Below are positions 8,942 through 17,971 of a stretch of 64,000 nucleotides of DNA, piece after piece (position 1 is the stretch's first letter; every line of letters begins with the position of its first letter). The stretch comes from an uncultured Lachnospiraceae bacterium (GTDB lineage: Bacteria; Bacillota; Clostridia; Lachnospirales; Anaerotignaceae), in assembly GCA_944381395.1 (NCBI GenBank), contig CALWKY010000034.1, forward strand, positions 49,287-113,286, written 5' to 3'. The notes under the pieces are model-generated. The model had not been told where the DNA came from, made no database searches, and saw only the letters and a list, made by a program, of their open reading frames with translations. The translations under genes and the position numbers were made by a program.

Positions 8942-10418
8942 AAAACCATTACACGGTTTTTTCTTTATTACCATTACTAAAAAGATCGCTTTAATTTATG
9001 GCGGTCTTTTTTCCCTGTCTTTGATGCTGCTCTCATCTTTGCTGCTGTTTAATATATCTACCATACAGGAAAGCAGTTTAAAGCGAGAATTATCTCAAAC
9101 AGTTAATATTTTGGAAAACTATGTGGTATCCGGAAATCAACTTAGCAACAGCGCATTAGAAGGATTGCAAACAAATCAATTTGTAGAAATTAGTGTGATT
9201 GATTTTACAACAAATGAGATGTATGCAACTTATGGGGATGAAACCGCACAAGTAGATGAAATACTTCTGCATTTACCGGAATACAATTCCCCATTGTCCG
9301 GTTTAATACCGGAAAATGCAGGAGTTTCTGAAATATCGGAAGAGGAAAATTTTTCAGGAACTGGGCGTAATTTTACCATGGATAGTTCTAATAATCAAAA
9401 ACTATTGGTTAACAGTAAATCCTTTGTTTATAATGGTCATGAATATTTAGCACTGGCACTGAAAGTGATTGATTCCACAGGTAATGATTTCGTAATGAAA
9501 TCTATTTTCCGCAGAATACTTTTCATTGATTTAATTGGAATCATTTGCTCATTTTTAGTTGGTTTATATATTAGCCAAAAAATATTACACCCTATGGATC
9601 AGATACGCACAATGGCAGAAATGATCAGTATCGAGGATCTGAGTCAGCGTCTTCCGGTAGATGGTCCTGATGATGAAATGAAAGAATTAAAAATTACTTT
9701 TAACTCTATGATTGCCAGACTTGAAGAATCTTTTCAAAAACAGAACCAATTTGTTTCAGATGCTTCCCATGAATTGCGTACACCCATTGCTGTCATCCGG
9801 GGTTATGCGAATTTAATTAACCGTTGGGGTAAGAGTGATACTTCTATTTTACAGGAGTCCATCGATTCCATTATTTCTGAAACGGATCACATGAATGTAT
9901 TGATTAAACAGCTCATCTTTTTAGCAAAAGGTGATAAAAACATGCTCCATACAGAGATGGTGCCTATTAACCTAAAAGATATTGCGCAGGAAATTTTGCA
10001 GGAAATAGAAATTATGGAAATAGACCGCATCGTTACCTTGAATGTCAAAGAGGATGTTACCATATTAGGCGATGCAGATATGCTGAAACAGCTGATGAAT
10101 ATACACTTAGAAAATGCAGTAAAGTATAGCAAAGATGGTAGCTTGATTGAAATTCGTGTGTGGAAAGATGAAAAAAATGCTTACATTTCTATTCAAGATC
10201 ACGGAGTTGGTATCAGTACAGATGATCAAAAAATGATCTTCGACCGTTTTTATCGAGCAGATAAATCACGGAATAAAGAGATTCCAGGAAACGGCTTAGG
10301 ACTTTCCATTGCTTCTTGGATTGCACAGGCGCATAATGGGACCATACAAGTGAAAAGTACACTTAATGAAGGCTCTTGTTTTACCGATGTTTTCCCTTTA
10401 TTTTTTGAAAAAAAATAA
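8922..10418 (+). CDS. Membrane sensor histidine kinase (ArlS-like)
   Basis: A 498-residue kinase: TM1 at about 19-45, an extracellular loop of about 150 residues, TM2 at about 198-220, HAMP (about 222-275), HisKA with the phospho-acceptor in SDASHELRTPIAVI, and an HATPase domain with ENAVKYSKDG, DHGVGIS and GNGLGLSIASWI. The ATG at 8922 lies inside the regulator gene, so the two are translationally coupled. The DASHELRTPIAVIRGYANL region is typical of ArlS/CiaH-type kinases. It is followed by an intergenic hairpin repeat rather than by a target gene. Confidence 0.92.
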   Translation: MSKTKHKKPLHGFFFITITKKIALIYGGLFSLSLMLLSSLLLFNISTIQESSLKRELSQTVNILENYVVSGNQLSNSALEGLQTNQFVEISVIDFTTNEMYATYGDETAQVDEILLHLPEYNSPLSGLIPENAGVSEISEEENFSGTGRNFTMDSSNNQKLLVNSKSFVYNGHEYLALALKVIDSTGNDFVMKSIFRRILFIDLIGIICSFLVGLYISQKILHPMDQIRTMAEMISIEDLSQRLPVDGPDDEMKELKITFNSMIARLEESFQKQNQFVSDASHELRTPIAVIRGYANLINRWGKSDTSILQESIDSIISETDHMNVLIKQLIFLAKGDKNMLHTEMVPINLKDIAQEILQEIEIMEIDRIVTLNVKEDVTILGDADMLKQLMNIHLENAVKYSKDGSLIEIRVWKDEKNAYISIQDHGVGISTDDQKMIFDRFYRADKSRNKEIPGNGLGLSIASWIAQAHNGTIQVKSTLNEGSCFTDVFPLFFEKK

Positions 10419-10429
10419 TAAACCAGAAC

Positions 10430-10600
10430 TGACGAAAGGCTTTCCATAAGAAAAGTAAAAATAGCTGAAATCTTTATCACAGTAAGGATTTCAGCTATCT
10501 CATTTTTATCTGTGCGTTTTTTTCTAAAGACAGCCATCGCAATTTCCCTTAAGAAATCAAAAAAACATTTGTTTAAGAAGAGCTTGATTTAGCTCAATTT
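10430..10600. repeat. Intergenic hairpin repeat, copy 1
   Basis: Copy 1 of a dispersed family; other copies are at about 15358, 15521, 24766 and 53815. It has a CCATAAGAAAA lead-in, a long hairpin (12 bp perfect: ATAGCTGAAATC at 10461-10472 with GATTTCAGCTAT at 10487-10498, extendable to 16), a T-rich spacer, then GCAATTTCCCTTAAGAAATCA. It aligns along about 150 bp with copy 3. It follows the stop codon of the kinase gene and could act as its terminator. Confidence 0.8.
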
Positions 10601-10651
10601 TTTTGCATGTTTGTACCATTGTCCTCATAAATTGAATGTGAGGTGATCATC

Positions 10652-11002
10652 ATGGCAGACAGAAGGAAAACTTATCCCTACCGAACAAACCGCATGCGAA
10701 AAAAAAGAGGACGAGAGCCTGATCCAGAAGGTGCACTTTTTTTCTTTCGTTGTTATGTAACAGCTGTAATTGTAATTTGCTTATTTGTTATCGGTCTATT
10801 CCATAGTGAAACTTCTGAATTCGTTGTAAACCAGATAAAAGAAGTGATCAGCCAAAATATTTCCAAAGAAGAAATCGCTGCTTTTGCGGAATCCATCGTA
10901 TCATTTGGGAAAGACTCCACATTACAGACTTTTTTCCTGGAAGATAGCGAGGAAGAAAATGTACTTCTGCCGGAGAGTGAAATGAAGACTCCAGAAGCAT
11001 AA
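10652..11002 (+). CDS. Small single-span membrane protein, unknown function
   Basis: About 116 residues. A strongly basic cytoplasmic N terminus (about 1-35, rich in Arg and Lys) precedes one membrane segment (CYVTAVIVICLFVIGLF, about 42-58) and an extracytoplasmic tail of about 58 residues that is helical and then acidic. The ATG at 10652 follows GAGGTGAT. I do not recognise a domain. The layout resembles the N-terminal anchor part of membrane-bound M23 peptidases of Clostridia, but no peptidase domain follows; the reading frame ends at a normal terminator. It lies between a two-component system and RNase G with its own terminator, so context gives little. Confidence 0.7.
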   Translation: MADRRKTYPYRTNRMRKKRGREPDPEGALFFFRCYVTAVIVICLFVIGLFHSETSEFVVNQIKEVISQNISKEEIAAFAESIVSFGKDSTLQTFFLEDSEEENVLLPESEMKTPEA

Positions 11003-11007
11003 TTTTG

Positions 11008-11040
11008 AAAGCATCTGAATTTATTTCAGATGCTTTTTTT
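11008..11040 (+). terminator. Terminator after the small membrane protein gene
   Basis: Stem AAAGCATCTGAA / TTCAGATGCTTT, 6-nt loop, then a run of T. It begins 6 bp after the stop codon. Confidence 0.88.
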
Positions 11041-11153
11041 ATCGTAGCCAAGTTGTGTTAAACCTTGCATTGACTGTACTGCAAAAAAATAGTGCATTTT
11101 TTGAATGGATAAGGTATGATGAAGAAAAAGCAAATAGAAATTGAGGTGAATTC

Positions 11154-12587
11154 ATGAAACGTGTTTTAATCAGTTATTCTCCATTTCAAACAGCTATTGC
11201 GCTAATGGAGAATGGGGAATTGATTGAATTACAATATACCAGTTCTCGCAGAACTTCATTGGTAGGCAATATATACTTGGGCAGAGTAGAGGCAGTACAG
11301 CCCAATCTACAAGCTGCTTTTGTGCAGATTGGAACTGAAAAAAATGCCTATTTTTATTATGGAAATCATCGCGCGGCTTCCGATACGGAAAAAAACAAAC
11401 GACGTCCGAAAGTTGGCGATACTATTTTAGTGCAGGTAACAAAAGACGCTGTAGGATTAAAAGGTGCTGTTGTTACAGATCAGATTTCCTTAACTGGCAG
11501 ATTTTTGGTTTTGTTGCCCAATGAGCCTGGTGAAATTGGTATTTCTGCAAAAATTCAGCAAAATGAAGAACGAAACCGGATTCATTGTATTCTAGAAGAA
11601 ATTCTTCCCTCTGAATATGGTGTCATTGTTCGCACCAATGGTAAAGGAAAAGACAAAGAGACCTATATGGAGGAATTAACCTCTTTACTGGAAAAAAAGA
11701 AAATATTAGATTATGCGGCTTACCAAAAAGCACCTGCATTGATTTTAGGAGAAGACCGCCCCTGGGCAATTGCCGTTCGTGATTTTTTCTCACCTGATCT
11801 GGATGAATTTGTAGTAGATAATCTCAAGATTTATCAAGAAATGCGGCAAATGGGATATTTTGATGGCAAAGGACAACCGAAACTGATTTTACATCAAGAA
11901 AAAATACCACTGTTTGATTCTTATTTTATAGAAAGCAAACGGAAAAAGGCTCTAGACCGGAAAGTTTGGTTAAAAAGCGGAGGTTTCTTAGTCATAGAGC
12001 AAACAGAAGCGCTTGCAGTTATCGATGTAAATACAGGGAAATCTGCTGGAAAAGGTGATCTGGAAAAGCATAACTTAAAAGTAAATTTAGAAGCAGCAAA
12101 TGAGGCAGCCGCACAAATCCGTTTGCGTAATCTGTCTGGTATTATCATTATTGATTTTATTGATATGGTAGACAAAGAAAACCAACTGCGCTTACGCAAG
12201 CAGTTAGAAGATGCCGTACGAAAAGATCGCATGAAAACAATGGTAATTGGTGCCACAGAACTGGGGCTTATGCAATTAACCAGAAAAAAAGTAAATCCAC
12301 CGCTGGAAGAACAAATTTGCTGTCCATGTCCTGTTTGCGAAGGAACCGGAAAGAAATATTCCATCGATTATCTAACAGGTGAGATTTACCGTGAAATTCT
12401 AAGACTATTTCAAAGTACCATTTATAATGAAATCTTTTTAGAAGGAGAACGGGGACTTCTTTGTGCTTTTCAAAAGAAAATGCCAGAAATGGAAGCAGAA
12501 TTTGCAAAATACGGCTCTGTATACATACAAGAATCCGAATTTGCCGCATATGGGGAATATAAATTGACCGGTAAGAAAAAAAAGTAA
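11154..12587 (+). CDS. rng: Ribonuclease G/E family endoribonuclease
   Basis: A 477-residue RNase E/G-type enzyme, the length of RNase G and without the C-terminal scaffold of RNase E. An N-terminal S1-like domain (about 38-120, with NIYLGRVEAVQPNLQAAF) is followed by the DNase I-like catalytic part carrying the Mg-binding acids in VIDVNTGKS and IIIDFIDM, then the zinc-link CPCPVCEGTGK. It cleaves single-stranded AU-rich RNA with a preference for 5' monophosphate ends and matures rRNA in other species. The ATG at 11154 follows GAGGTGAA. Firmicutes often carry RNase Y as the main enzyme; here rng lies directly beside rny. Confidence 0.94.
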   Translation: MKRVLISYSPFQTAIALMENGELIELQYTSSRRTSLVGNIYLGRVEAVQPNLQAAFVQIGTEKNAYFYYGNHRAASDTEKNKRRPKVGDTILVQVTKDAVGLKGAVVTDQISLTGRFLVLLPNEPGEIGISAKIQQNEERNRIHCILEEILPSEYGVIVRTNGKGKDKETYMEELTSLLEKKKILDYAAYQKAPALILGEDRPWAIAVRDFFSPDLDEFVVDNLKIYQEMRQMGYFDGKGQPKLILHQEKIPLFDSYFIESKRKKALDRKVWLKSGGFLVIEQTEALAVIDVNTGKSAGKGDLEKHNLKVNLEAANEAAAQIRLRNLSGIIIIDFIDMVDKENQLRLRKQLEDAVRKDRMKTMVIGATELGLMQLTRKKVNPPLEEQICCPCPVCEGTGKKYSIDYLTGEIYREILRLFQSTIYNEIFLEGERGLLCAFQKKMPEMEAEFAKYGSVYIQESEFAAYGEYKLTGKKKK

Positions 12588-12685
12588 TAATTGTTAAAAA
12601 ACCACAAAATTTTCAATTAGAACGCTTGAATTTCTATCGTTAAATGGTTCATTCTTTTTCAATATGGGGGAAGAATGGAAAATCC

Positions 12686-12714
12686 TTGACATTATTTCTA
12701 TGAAGCTTTAGAAT
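12686..12714 (+). promoter_or_regulatory. Promoter of RNase Y gene
   Basis: TTGACA, 17 bp, TAGAAT. A consensus -35 and near-consensus -10, about 90 bp before the SD of rny. The rest of the 12588-12780 gap shows no gene and no clear terminator for rng. Confidence 0.78.
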
Positions 12715-12780
12715 AATATGTGTGTTTTCCATGCACATCGTCTTGTTTTTATGGAATAATGATAATTTGCACATTGAAAA

Positions 12781-14340
12781 ATGAATATAGGGGAGGTGTT
12801 TTTCATAGAACAGATGTTAATTGGCTGTGTGGTTGGCTTAATTCTGGGCGTTGGATGTGGTATCTATTACCGTAAAAAAGTAGCTGAAGCAAAGGTTGGC
12901 GTTGCGGAAGAACGCGCAAACAAAATTGTGGATGATGCAATAAAAAATGCCGAAGCAAAAAAGAAAGAAATTCTTTTAGAAGCAAAAGAAGAAAGCATTC
13001 GCACGAAAAATGACTTGGAAAAGGAAGTTCGTGAAAGAAGAAATGAACTGCAAAGAAACGAACGGCGTTTATTCCAAAAAGAAGAAACACTGGATCGGAA
13101 GGCTGAGTCTTATGAGAGAAAAGAAGAACAGCTGAGCAAAAAAATGGAGGAATTGGAAAAACAAAAAGAGGAAACCAAAGAACTCCGAGAAAAACAACTG
13201 CAGGAATTGGAACGAATTTCCGGTTTAACTACCGAAGACGCAAAGAATTATATTCTTTCTATGGTAGAAAACGATGTAAAACATGAAGCAACACTGATGA
13301 TCAAGGAAGTAGAGAGCAAAGCGAAAGCAGAAGCGGATAAGCGTTCCAGAGAAATCGTGGCAAACGCAATCCAGCGCTGCGCAGTTGACCATGTGGCAGA
13401 AACCACTGTTTCTGTCGTACAACTTCCCAACGATGAAATGAAGGGGCGTATTATCGGTCGTGAAGGTCGTAATATCCGTGCTTTGGAAACTTTGACCGGT
13501 ATTGATCTGATTATCGATGATACACCAGAGGCAGTTATCTTGTCCGGTTTTGATCCTATTCGTAGAGAGATTGCGAGAATCGCTCTGGAAAAATTGATTA
13601 TCGATGGACGTGTACATCCTTCTCGTATCGAGGAAATGGTAGAAAAAGCGAAAAAAGAAGTGGAAACTACCATTAAAGAAGAAGGTGAGGCAGCTACATT
13701 TGAAACCGGTGTAAATGGACTTCATCCCGAGCTGGTTCGTTTGCTTGGTAAATTAAAATATCGGACAAGTTACGGACAGAATGTATTAAAGCATTCTATT
13801 GAAGTTTCTCACTTAGCAGGACTGATGGCAGCTGAGCTGGGTGTTGATGTTAATTTAGCAAAGCGTGCTGGTCTATTACATGATATTGGTAAAAGCGTCG
13901 ATCATGAAATGGAAGGTTCTCACGTAAGCATTGGTGTCGGCTTATTAAAGCGCTATAAAGAGTCTGCTCTCATTATTAACGCTGTAGAAGCACACCATGG
14001 TGATGTAGAGCCTAACAGTATTGTAGCTGTTTTGGTACAGGCAGCAGATGCAATTTCTGCAGCAAGACCTGGCGCAAGAAGAGAAACTTTGGAATCTTAT
14101 ATTAAACGCTTAGAAAAACTGGAGGAAATTGCGGACAGTTTCAAAGGCGTTGAAAAATCTTTTGCAATCCAAGCAGGTCGTGAATTACGTATCATCGTAG
14201 TTCCTGAAGATGTCGACGATGAGGGTATGACACTGCTGGCAAGAGATATTGCGAAAAAGATCGAAGAAGAACTGGAATATCCCGGTCAGATTAAAGTTAG
14301 CCTGATCCGTGAAACCAGAGCGGTAGACTACGCAAAATAA
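12781..14340 (+). CDS. rny: Ribonuclease Y
   Basis: About 510-519 residues with the complete RNase Y layout: N-terminal membrane anchor ([17 protein letters not shown]), a long charged coiled coil (about 35-205), a KH domain with [15 protein letters not shown], and an HD domain with [12 protein letters not shown] and AVEAHHGD. RNase Y starts mRNA decay at the membrane in Firmicutes. The start is unusual. The ATG at 12781 has no SD, while an excellent GGGGAGG (12790-12796) lies 8 bp before an in-frame ATA at 12805; the next ATG, at 12814, is 17 bp away. The true start may thus be ATA 12805 or GTG 12796. Confidence 0.93.
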   Translation: MNIGEVFFIEQMLIGCVVGLILGVGCGIYYRKKVAEAKVGVAEERANKIVDDAIKNAEAKKKEILLEAKEESIRTKNDLEKEVRERRNELQRNERRLFQKEETLDRKAESYERKEEQLSKKMEELEKQKEETKELREKQLQELERISGLTTEDAKNYILSMVENDVKHEATLMIKEVESKAKAEADKRSREIVANAIQRCAVDHVAETTVSVVQLPNDEMKGRIIGREGRNIRALETLTGIDLIIDDTPEAVILSGFDPIRREIARIALEKLIIDGRVHPSRIEEMVEKAKKEVETTIKEEGEAATFETGVNGLHPELVRLLGKLKYRTSYGQNVLKHSIEVSHLAGLMAAELGVDVNLAKRAGLLHDIGKSVDHEMEGSHVSIGVGLLKRYKESALIINAVEAHHGDVEPNSIVAVLVQAADAISAARPGARRETLESYIKRLEKLEEIADSFKGVEKSFAIQAGRELRIIVVPEDVDDEGMTLLARDIAKKIEEELEYPGQIKVSLIRETRAVDYAK

Positions 14341-14345
14341 ATCAT

Positions 14346-14381
14346 AAACGGTAAAACCATTTTGGTTTTACCGTTTTTTAT
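14346..14381 (+). terminator. Terminator after rny
   Basis: Perfect stem AAACGGTAAAACCA / TGGTTTTACCGTTTT with a 3-nt loop and T tract. The rest of 14382-14577 is AT-rich with no evident gene. Confidence 0.88.
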
Positions 14382-14577
14382 GTTGTGTTATATGATTGTA
14401 AAGAAAATTTTTCCAGAAACGATCCTCTTTTTATTCAGCTATTGATTCTCTTTCATTTTTCCGCTATGATAAAAAAGAATTTCATTGCGTCATAATAAAA
14501 GCAATCAGACTCAATTTTCTATATAAAAGAAAAGTACATAGTTATTCTGCTAATAAAAATAAAAAAGAGGTGAAGCT

Positions 14578-15351
14578 ATGCAAACAGTAATGATAGGTGT
14601 TATAATTCCCTTTCTTGGTACAACGTTGGGTGCAGCATTAGTTTTTTTCTTAAAAGATAAATTGCATCCTTTGGTAGAAAAATCATTTCTTGGCTTCGCA
14701 GCTGGTGTTATGATTGCTGCTTCTGTCTGGTCTTTGATTTTACCTGCCATGGAATTGACCAGCCATTCCTTAAAATGGTTTCCTGCCGCAATAGGATTTT
14801 TGCTAGGTATCTTTTTCTTGCTTGCGCTGGATCAGTTCGTTCCGCATATTCACTTAAATCAAGAAGAACCGGAAGGCATTCATATGCAGCTGAAAAAAAC
14901 AACCATGCTAATCCTGGCAGTTACCATGCATAACATCCCAGAGGGTATGGCAGTAGGAATTGTTTTTGCAGGCATGCTTGCTGAAGGCAACGCAATCAGT
15001 CTTTCTGCAGCACTTTCTTTATCTGTTGGTATTGCAATCCAGAATTTTCCAGAAGGTGCCGTGATTTCCATGCCGCTGCATAGCTATGGCATGAAAAAGA
15101 AACGGGCTTTCTTGTTTGGCACTTTATCTGGTATAGTAGAGCCAATTGCAGCCATTGTTACAATACTGTTATCTCAATGGATTTTACCAGCACTGCCATA
15201 TTTGATGGCATTTGCCGCAGGTGCGATGTTCTATGTGGTGATAGAGGAGTTAATACCAGAGGCACAAGAAGGAAGTCATACAAATGTAAGCACCATTGCA
15301 GCTGCTTTAGGATTTGTTCTTATGATGATTTTAGATTGCGCTTTGGGATAA
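14578..15351 (+). CDS. ZIP-family divalent metal transporter
   Basis: A 257-residue membrane protein with about eight predicted membrane segments. The two signature metal-binding helices are visible as MHNIPEGMAVG (TM4) and IQNFPEGAVIS (TM5), the HNxPEG and QNxPEG motifs of ZupT-type ZIP transporters. A His-rich stretch (HIHLNQ) lies in the loop between TM3 and TM4, as is usual. These proteins import zinc and sometimes iron or manganese. The ATG at 14578 follows AAAAGAGGTGA. It is monocistronic, and its 3' end runs into a tandem pair of intergenic hairpin repeats. No Zur box was recognised upstream. Confidence 0.92.
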   Translation: MQTVMIGVIIPFLGTTLGAALVFFLKDKLHPLVEKSFLGFAAGVMIAASVWSLILPAMELTSHSLKWFPAAIGFLLGIFFLLALDQFVPHIHLNQEEPEGIHMQLKKTTMLILAVTMHNIPEGMAVGIVFAGMLAEGNAISLSAALSLSVGIAIQNFPEGAVISMPLHSYGMKKKRAFLFGTLSGIVEPIAAIVTILLSQWILPALPYLMAFAAGAMFYVVIEELIPEAQEGSHTNVSTIAAALGFVLMMILDCALG

Positions 15352-15357
15352 AAAAGA

Positions 15358-15520
15358 GTCTAAGTAGTATCTTTCATAAGAAAAAACAATCATTGCGGGA
15401 ATCCTGATATCAAAAGAAATTCCCGCAAATTTTTATTGGAAATGTTTTGTATCAAGATTGCAATTACAGTTCTCTTAAAAAATCAAGGAATGCAAAAACC
15501 GTTTTCTTAAGAGAGCGTCT
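15358..15520. repeat. Intergenic hairpin repeat, copy 2 (variant stem)
   Basis: First of a tandem pair between the convergent ZIP and response-regulator genes. It has the family lead-in TTTCATAAGAAAAAA and the tail GCAATT...CTCTTAAAAAATCA...GTTTTCTTAAGAGAG, but a different stem: TTGCGGGAAT (15393-15402) pairs with ATTCCCGCAA (15419-15428). Both arms differ from the AGCTGAAAT stem of the sister copies, so the structure rather than the sequence is kept. Confidence 0.72.
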
Positions 15521-15700
15521 GTTTTGGATCTTCTTCATAAGAAAACAAAAGCAGCTGAAATCCTTACTATGATAAGAATTTCAGCTGTTTCTTTTTTATC
15601 TGTGTTGTTTTCTTTTGAGGACAGCTGTCGCAATTCCTCTTAAGAAATCAAAAAAAAGAAAAATAATGTTTTCTTAAGGGGAGTTTGCTTTCCATAGGCT
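15521..15700. repeat. Intergenic hairpin repeat, copy 3
   Basis: Second of the tandem pair, closest to copy 1. Lead-in TTCATAAGAAAAC; stem CAGCTGAAAT (15552-15561) with ATTTCAGCTG (15578-15587), extended by further pairs; then a T-rich spacer and CGCAATTCCTCTTAAGAAATCA followed by GTTTTCTTAAGGGGAG. With copy 2 it fills the whole 15352-15705 gap; no gene is seen there. Confidence 0.8.
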
Positions 15701-15705
15701 CTTTT

Positions 15706-16392
15706 TTATTCTTCTGCAAGGCGATAGCCAACGCCAACTTCTGTAAAAATATATTGGGGTGCAGCTGGATTTTTTTCAATCTTTCTTCGAATATTTGCCA
15801 TGTTCACCCGCAGAATTTTATTATCTTTTTCTGCATAAGGTCCCCAAAGCTCTGCAATCATCTGATCATAGGTAAGTACACGCCCAGCATGCTTTGCCAA
15901 AAGGGACACAATTTTATATTCTATTTGTGTCAAATGTACTTCTGCTCCATTCAGTAAGACTTGGCGTTTTGCAAAATCAACAGAAAGACCGCGTACGCGA
16001 AAAACTGCTTCTTCCGTTGCTACACGAATGCTATGACGTAAAGCAGTTCGGATTCTTGCCAAAAGTTCTGATGTACCGAACGGTTTTGTAATATAGTCAT
16101 CCGCACCCAAATCTAAGGTCTGAACTTTTTCCGCTTCATCCGATCTAGCAGATACAATGATCACAGGCATAACTGACCAAGAACGTACCTGGCGTAAAAC
16201 TTCAATTCCGTCCATATCAGGCAAGCCTAGATCCAATAACATGAGATCCGGCGTATAAGAAGAAGCCATACTGAGGGCATCTGAGGCTTTTTTTGCTGTA
16301 ATAACAGAGTAGTTATTCGCTTTTAATGTAGTTTCGATGAAGGAACAAATATTATCTTCATCTTCTACAATCAAAATCAATGTTTTATGCAT
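15706..16392 (-). CDS. KdpE-like response regulator
   Basis: About 228 residues. Receiver with IVEDEDNI, phospho-acceptor Asp in LMLLDLGLPDMDG and Lys in DDYITKPFG; winged helix with LRVNMANIRRKIEKNP and EVGVGYRL, the KdpE-like style. The start is the ATG at 16392, with GAGGAGG just upstream; this ATG lies inside the end of the kinase gene (8-bp overlap), so the two are coupled. In the best-known systems KdpDE switches on the KdpFABC potassium pump under K+ limitation. No kdpFABC genes are in this window, so the target is unknown. Confidence 0.9.
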   Translation of the reverse strand: MHKTLILIVEDEDNICSFIETTLKANNYSVITAKKASDALSMASSYTPDLMLLDLGLPDMDGIEVLRQVRSWSVMPVIIVSARSDEAEKVQTLDLGADDYITKPFGTSELLARIRTALRHSIRVATEEAVFRVRGLSVDFAKRQVLLNGAEVHLTQIEYKIVSLLAKHAGRVLTYDQMIAELWGPYAEKDNKILRVNMANIRRKIEKNPAAPQYIFTEVGVGYRLAEE

Positions 16393-17932
16393 GAAATACC
16401 TCCTCTGAGATTGGTAAAGAAAATACAACTTGCAGTCCGCCATCCAGCATATTTTCTGCATAAATTGTTCCACCATGGGCTTTGATAATGGATTTACAGA
16501 TCGGCAGTCCGATACCTAAACCGCGAGAAGCATCTGGTTTTTTCATTAGATCTTTTCCCTCAAAAAAATGAGGTAAAAGGGAAACAGGAACACCTTTCCC
16601 GTGGTCACGGATCATAAATAACGCCTGCGTTTGTTCCACCTTTACGGATAACTCCAATGGTTGATCAGAATCGGCATGTACAATTGCATTCTCCAAAAGA
16701 TTGATGATAACTTGCTCAATCAGTGTTGCATCCATAGAAACCAGTAAAAGTTCCTGAGGAACGGATACCATTATTTGTGCTTGCGGGAAACGGCTTTGAA
16801 TTCTTGATACCGCTTCAGAAACAACTTCTTCCACAATTTCTTCTTTTTTTGCTAATTTTGCGGATGTACTGCTGAGGCGTGTGACAGAAAGAAGATTCTC
16901 CACAATACGTATCAGCCACTTTGCATCTGATTGTATTTGTTCTAATAGCGCGTCACCATCCGCGCTATTGCGTAAATCATGGTTTTCTTGCAGAGCAGAA
17001 CTTGCCCCAACGATACACGTTAAAGGCGTGCGCAAATCATGAGAAATGGCACGCAATAGATTGTTACGCATTTTTTCTTTTTCTGTTTCCAATTGGATCT
17101 GCTGTGTTTTTGATAAAATACGATAACGCTCCAAAGCAAAGGATAGCTGCGAAGTCATAAAGAGTAAAAATTGCAGACTTTCTTCGGAAATCCACTTAGG
17201 TTTCGGAAACAAAAATCCAACTACACCAAATACCATTCCATCACCCAAAATAGGTAAATAGGTACCTAGACAATTGTAATCTTTCTTTTCCGATGCCGCA
17301 CCAAAAATCCCTTTTTTTTCATAGGCCCGCTGCGCAATTTGTTTTTCCAAAAGACTGGAAAATATCGTTTCATCCGATTCATTTTTACAGTAGAATTTTA
17401 CTTTTTCTGCCGCCAAAGGACTGCCTAAGTAAAGCACAACACTACATTGGTTGGCTTGGTAAAAATATTTTGCACACGCATCCAAAATCTCATCTTCATT
17501 CTGTAAGGAATAAAGACTGCGGATCATTTCATTGGCACTGTTTGTCCGCTTTTCCCGCAAAAAAGAGAGCAGCGTTTCTTTTCTCACTTTTGCGGTCATG
17601 GTGCTTGTTAAAATAGACATACATAACAAAATAAAGAATGTAATAGGGTACCCATCTATGGTAAAATCCAGCTTTAAAAATGGATATGTAAAAAAATAGT
17701 TAATGGCGAATATCCCGCCGAAAGATGCAAGAATCCCCCATACATACCCCGTTGTCGTAGCGGAAATAATCGCTACTGCCAACAGGTATACCCCAAAAAT
17801 ATTGTCACTGATCCATGCCCGCTGAAATAAAAAAACTGCAATCACAGTAGCAGCAACAAAAATGGAAACTGAACGAATACAATCATTTAGAATAAGGATA
17901 GGATCTATTTTAATCGGATCATATTTTTTCAT
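16385..17932 (-). CDS. KdpD-like sensor histidine kinase lacking the N-terminal KdpD domain
   Basis: About 515 residues. Four membrane segments close together (about 20-115) form the DUF4118 region of KdpD, then a GAF-like domain (about 145-270), HisKA with the phospho-acceptor in RAISHDLRTPLTCIVG, and HATPase with LLENAIVHADSD, DHGKGVP and GLGIGLPICKSI. The large cytoplasmic KdpD/universal-stress domain that opens full KdpD proteins (nearly 900 residues) is missing. The protein begins almost directly with the membrane part. The ATG at 17932 follows GGGAG at good spacing. Signals are probably sensed through the membrane bundle or GAF domain; this is inference. Confidence 0.88.
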   Translation of the reverse strand: MKKYDPIKIDPILILNDCIRSVSIFVAATVIAVFLFQRAWISDNIFGVYLLAVAIISATTTGYVWGILASFGGIFAINYFFTYPFLKLDFTIDGYPITFFILLCMSILTSTMTAKVRKETLLSFLREKRTNSANEMIRSLYSLQNEDEILDACAKYFYQANQCSVVLYLGSPLAAEKVKFYCKNESDETIFSSLLEKQIAQRAYEKKGIFGAASEKKDYNCLGTYLPILGDGMVFGVVGFLFPKPKWISEESLQFLLFMTSQLSFALERYRILSKTQQIQLETEKEKMRNNLLRAISHDLRTPLTCIVGASSALQENHDLRNSADGDALLEQIQSDAKWLIRIVENLLSVTRLSSTSAKLAKKEEIVEEVVSEAVSRIQSRFPQAQIMVSVPQELLLVSMDATLIEQVIINLLENAIVHADSDQPLELSVKVEQTQALFMIRDHGKGVPVSLLPHFFEGKDLMKKPDASRGLGIGLPICKSIIKAHGGTIYAENMLDGGLQVVFSLPISEEVFHA

Positions 17933-17971
17933 GAGAATCGCTCCCATCATCTGAAAACCAACATTTTTATT

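Noticed and set aside
13225..13725. A 166-codon open frame on the minus strand.
   Set aside because: Antisense to the RNase Y coiled coil and KH domain; low-complexity Phe/Cys-rich product, no SD.
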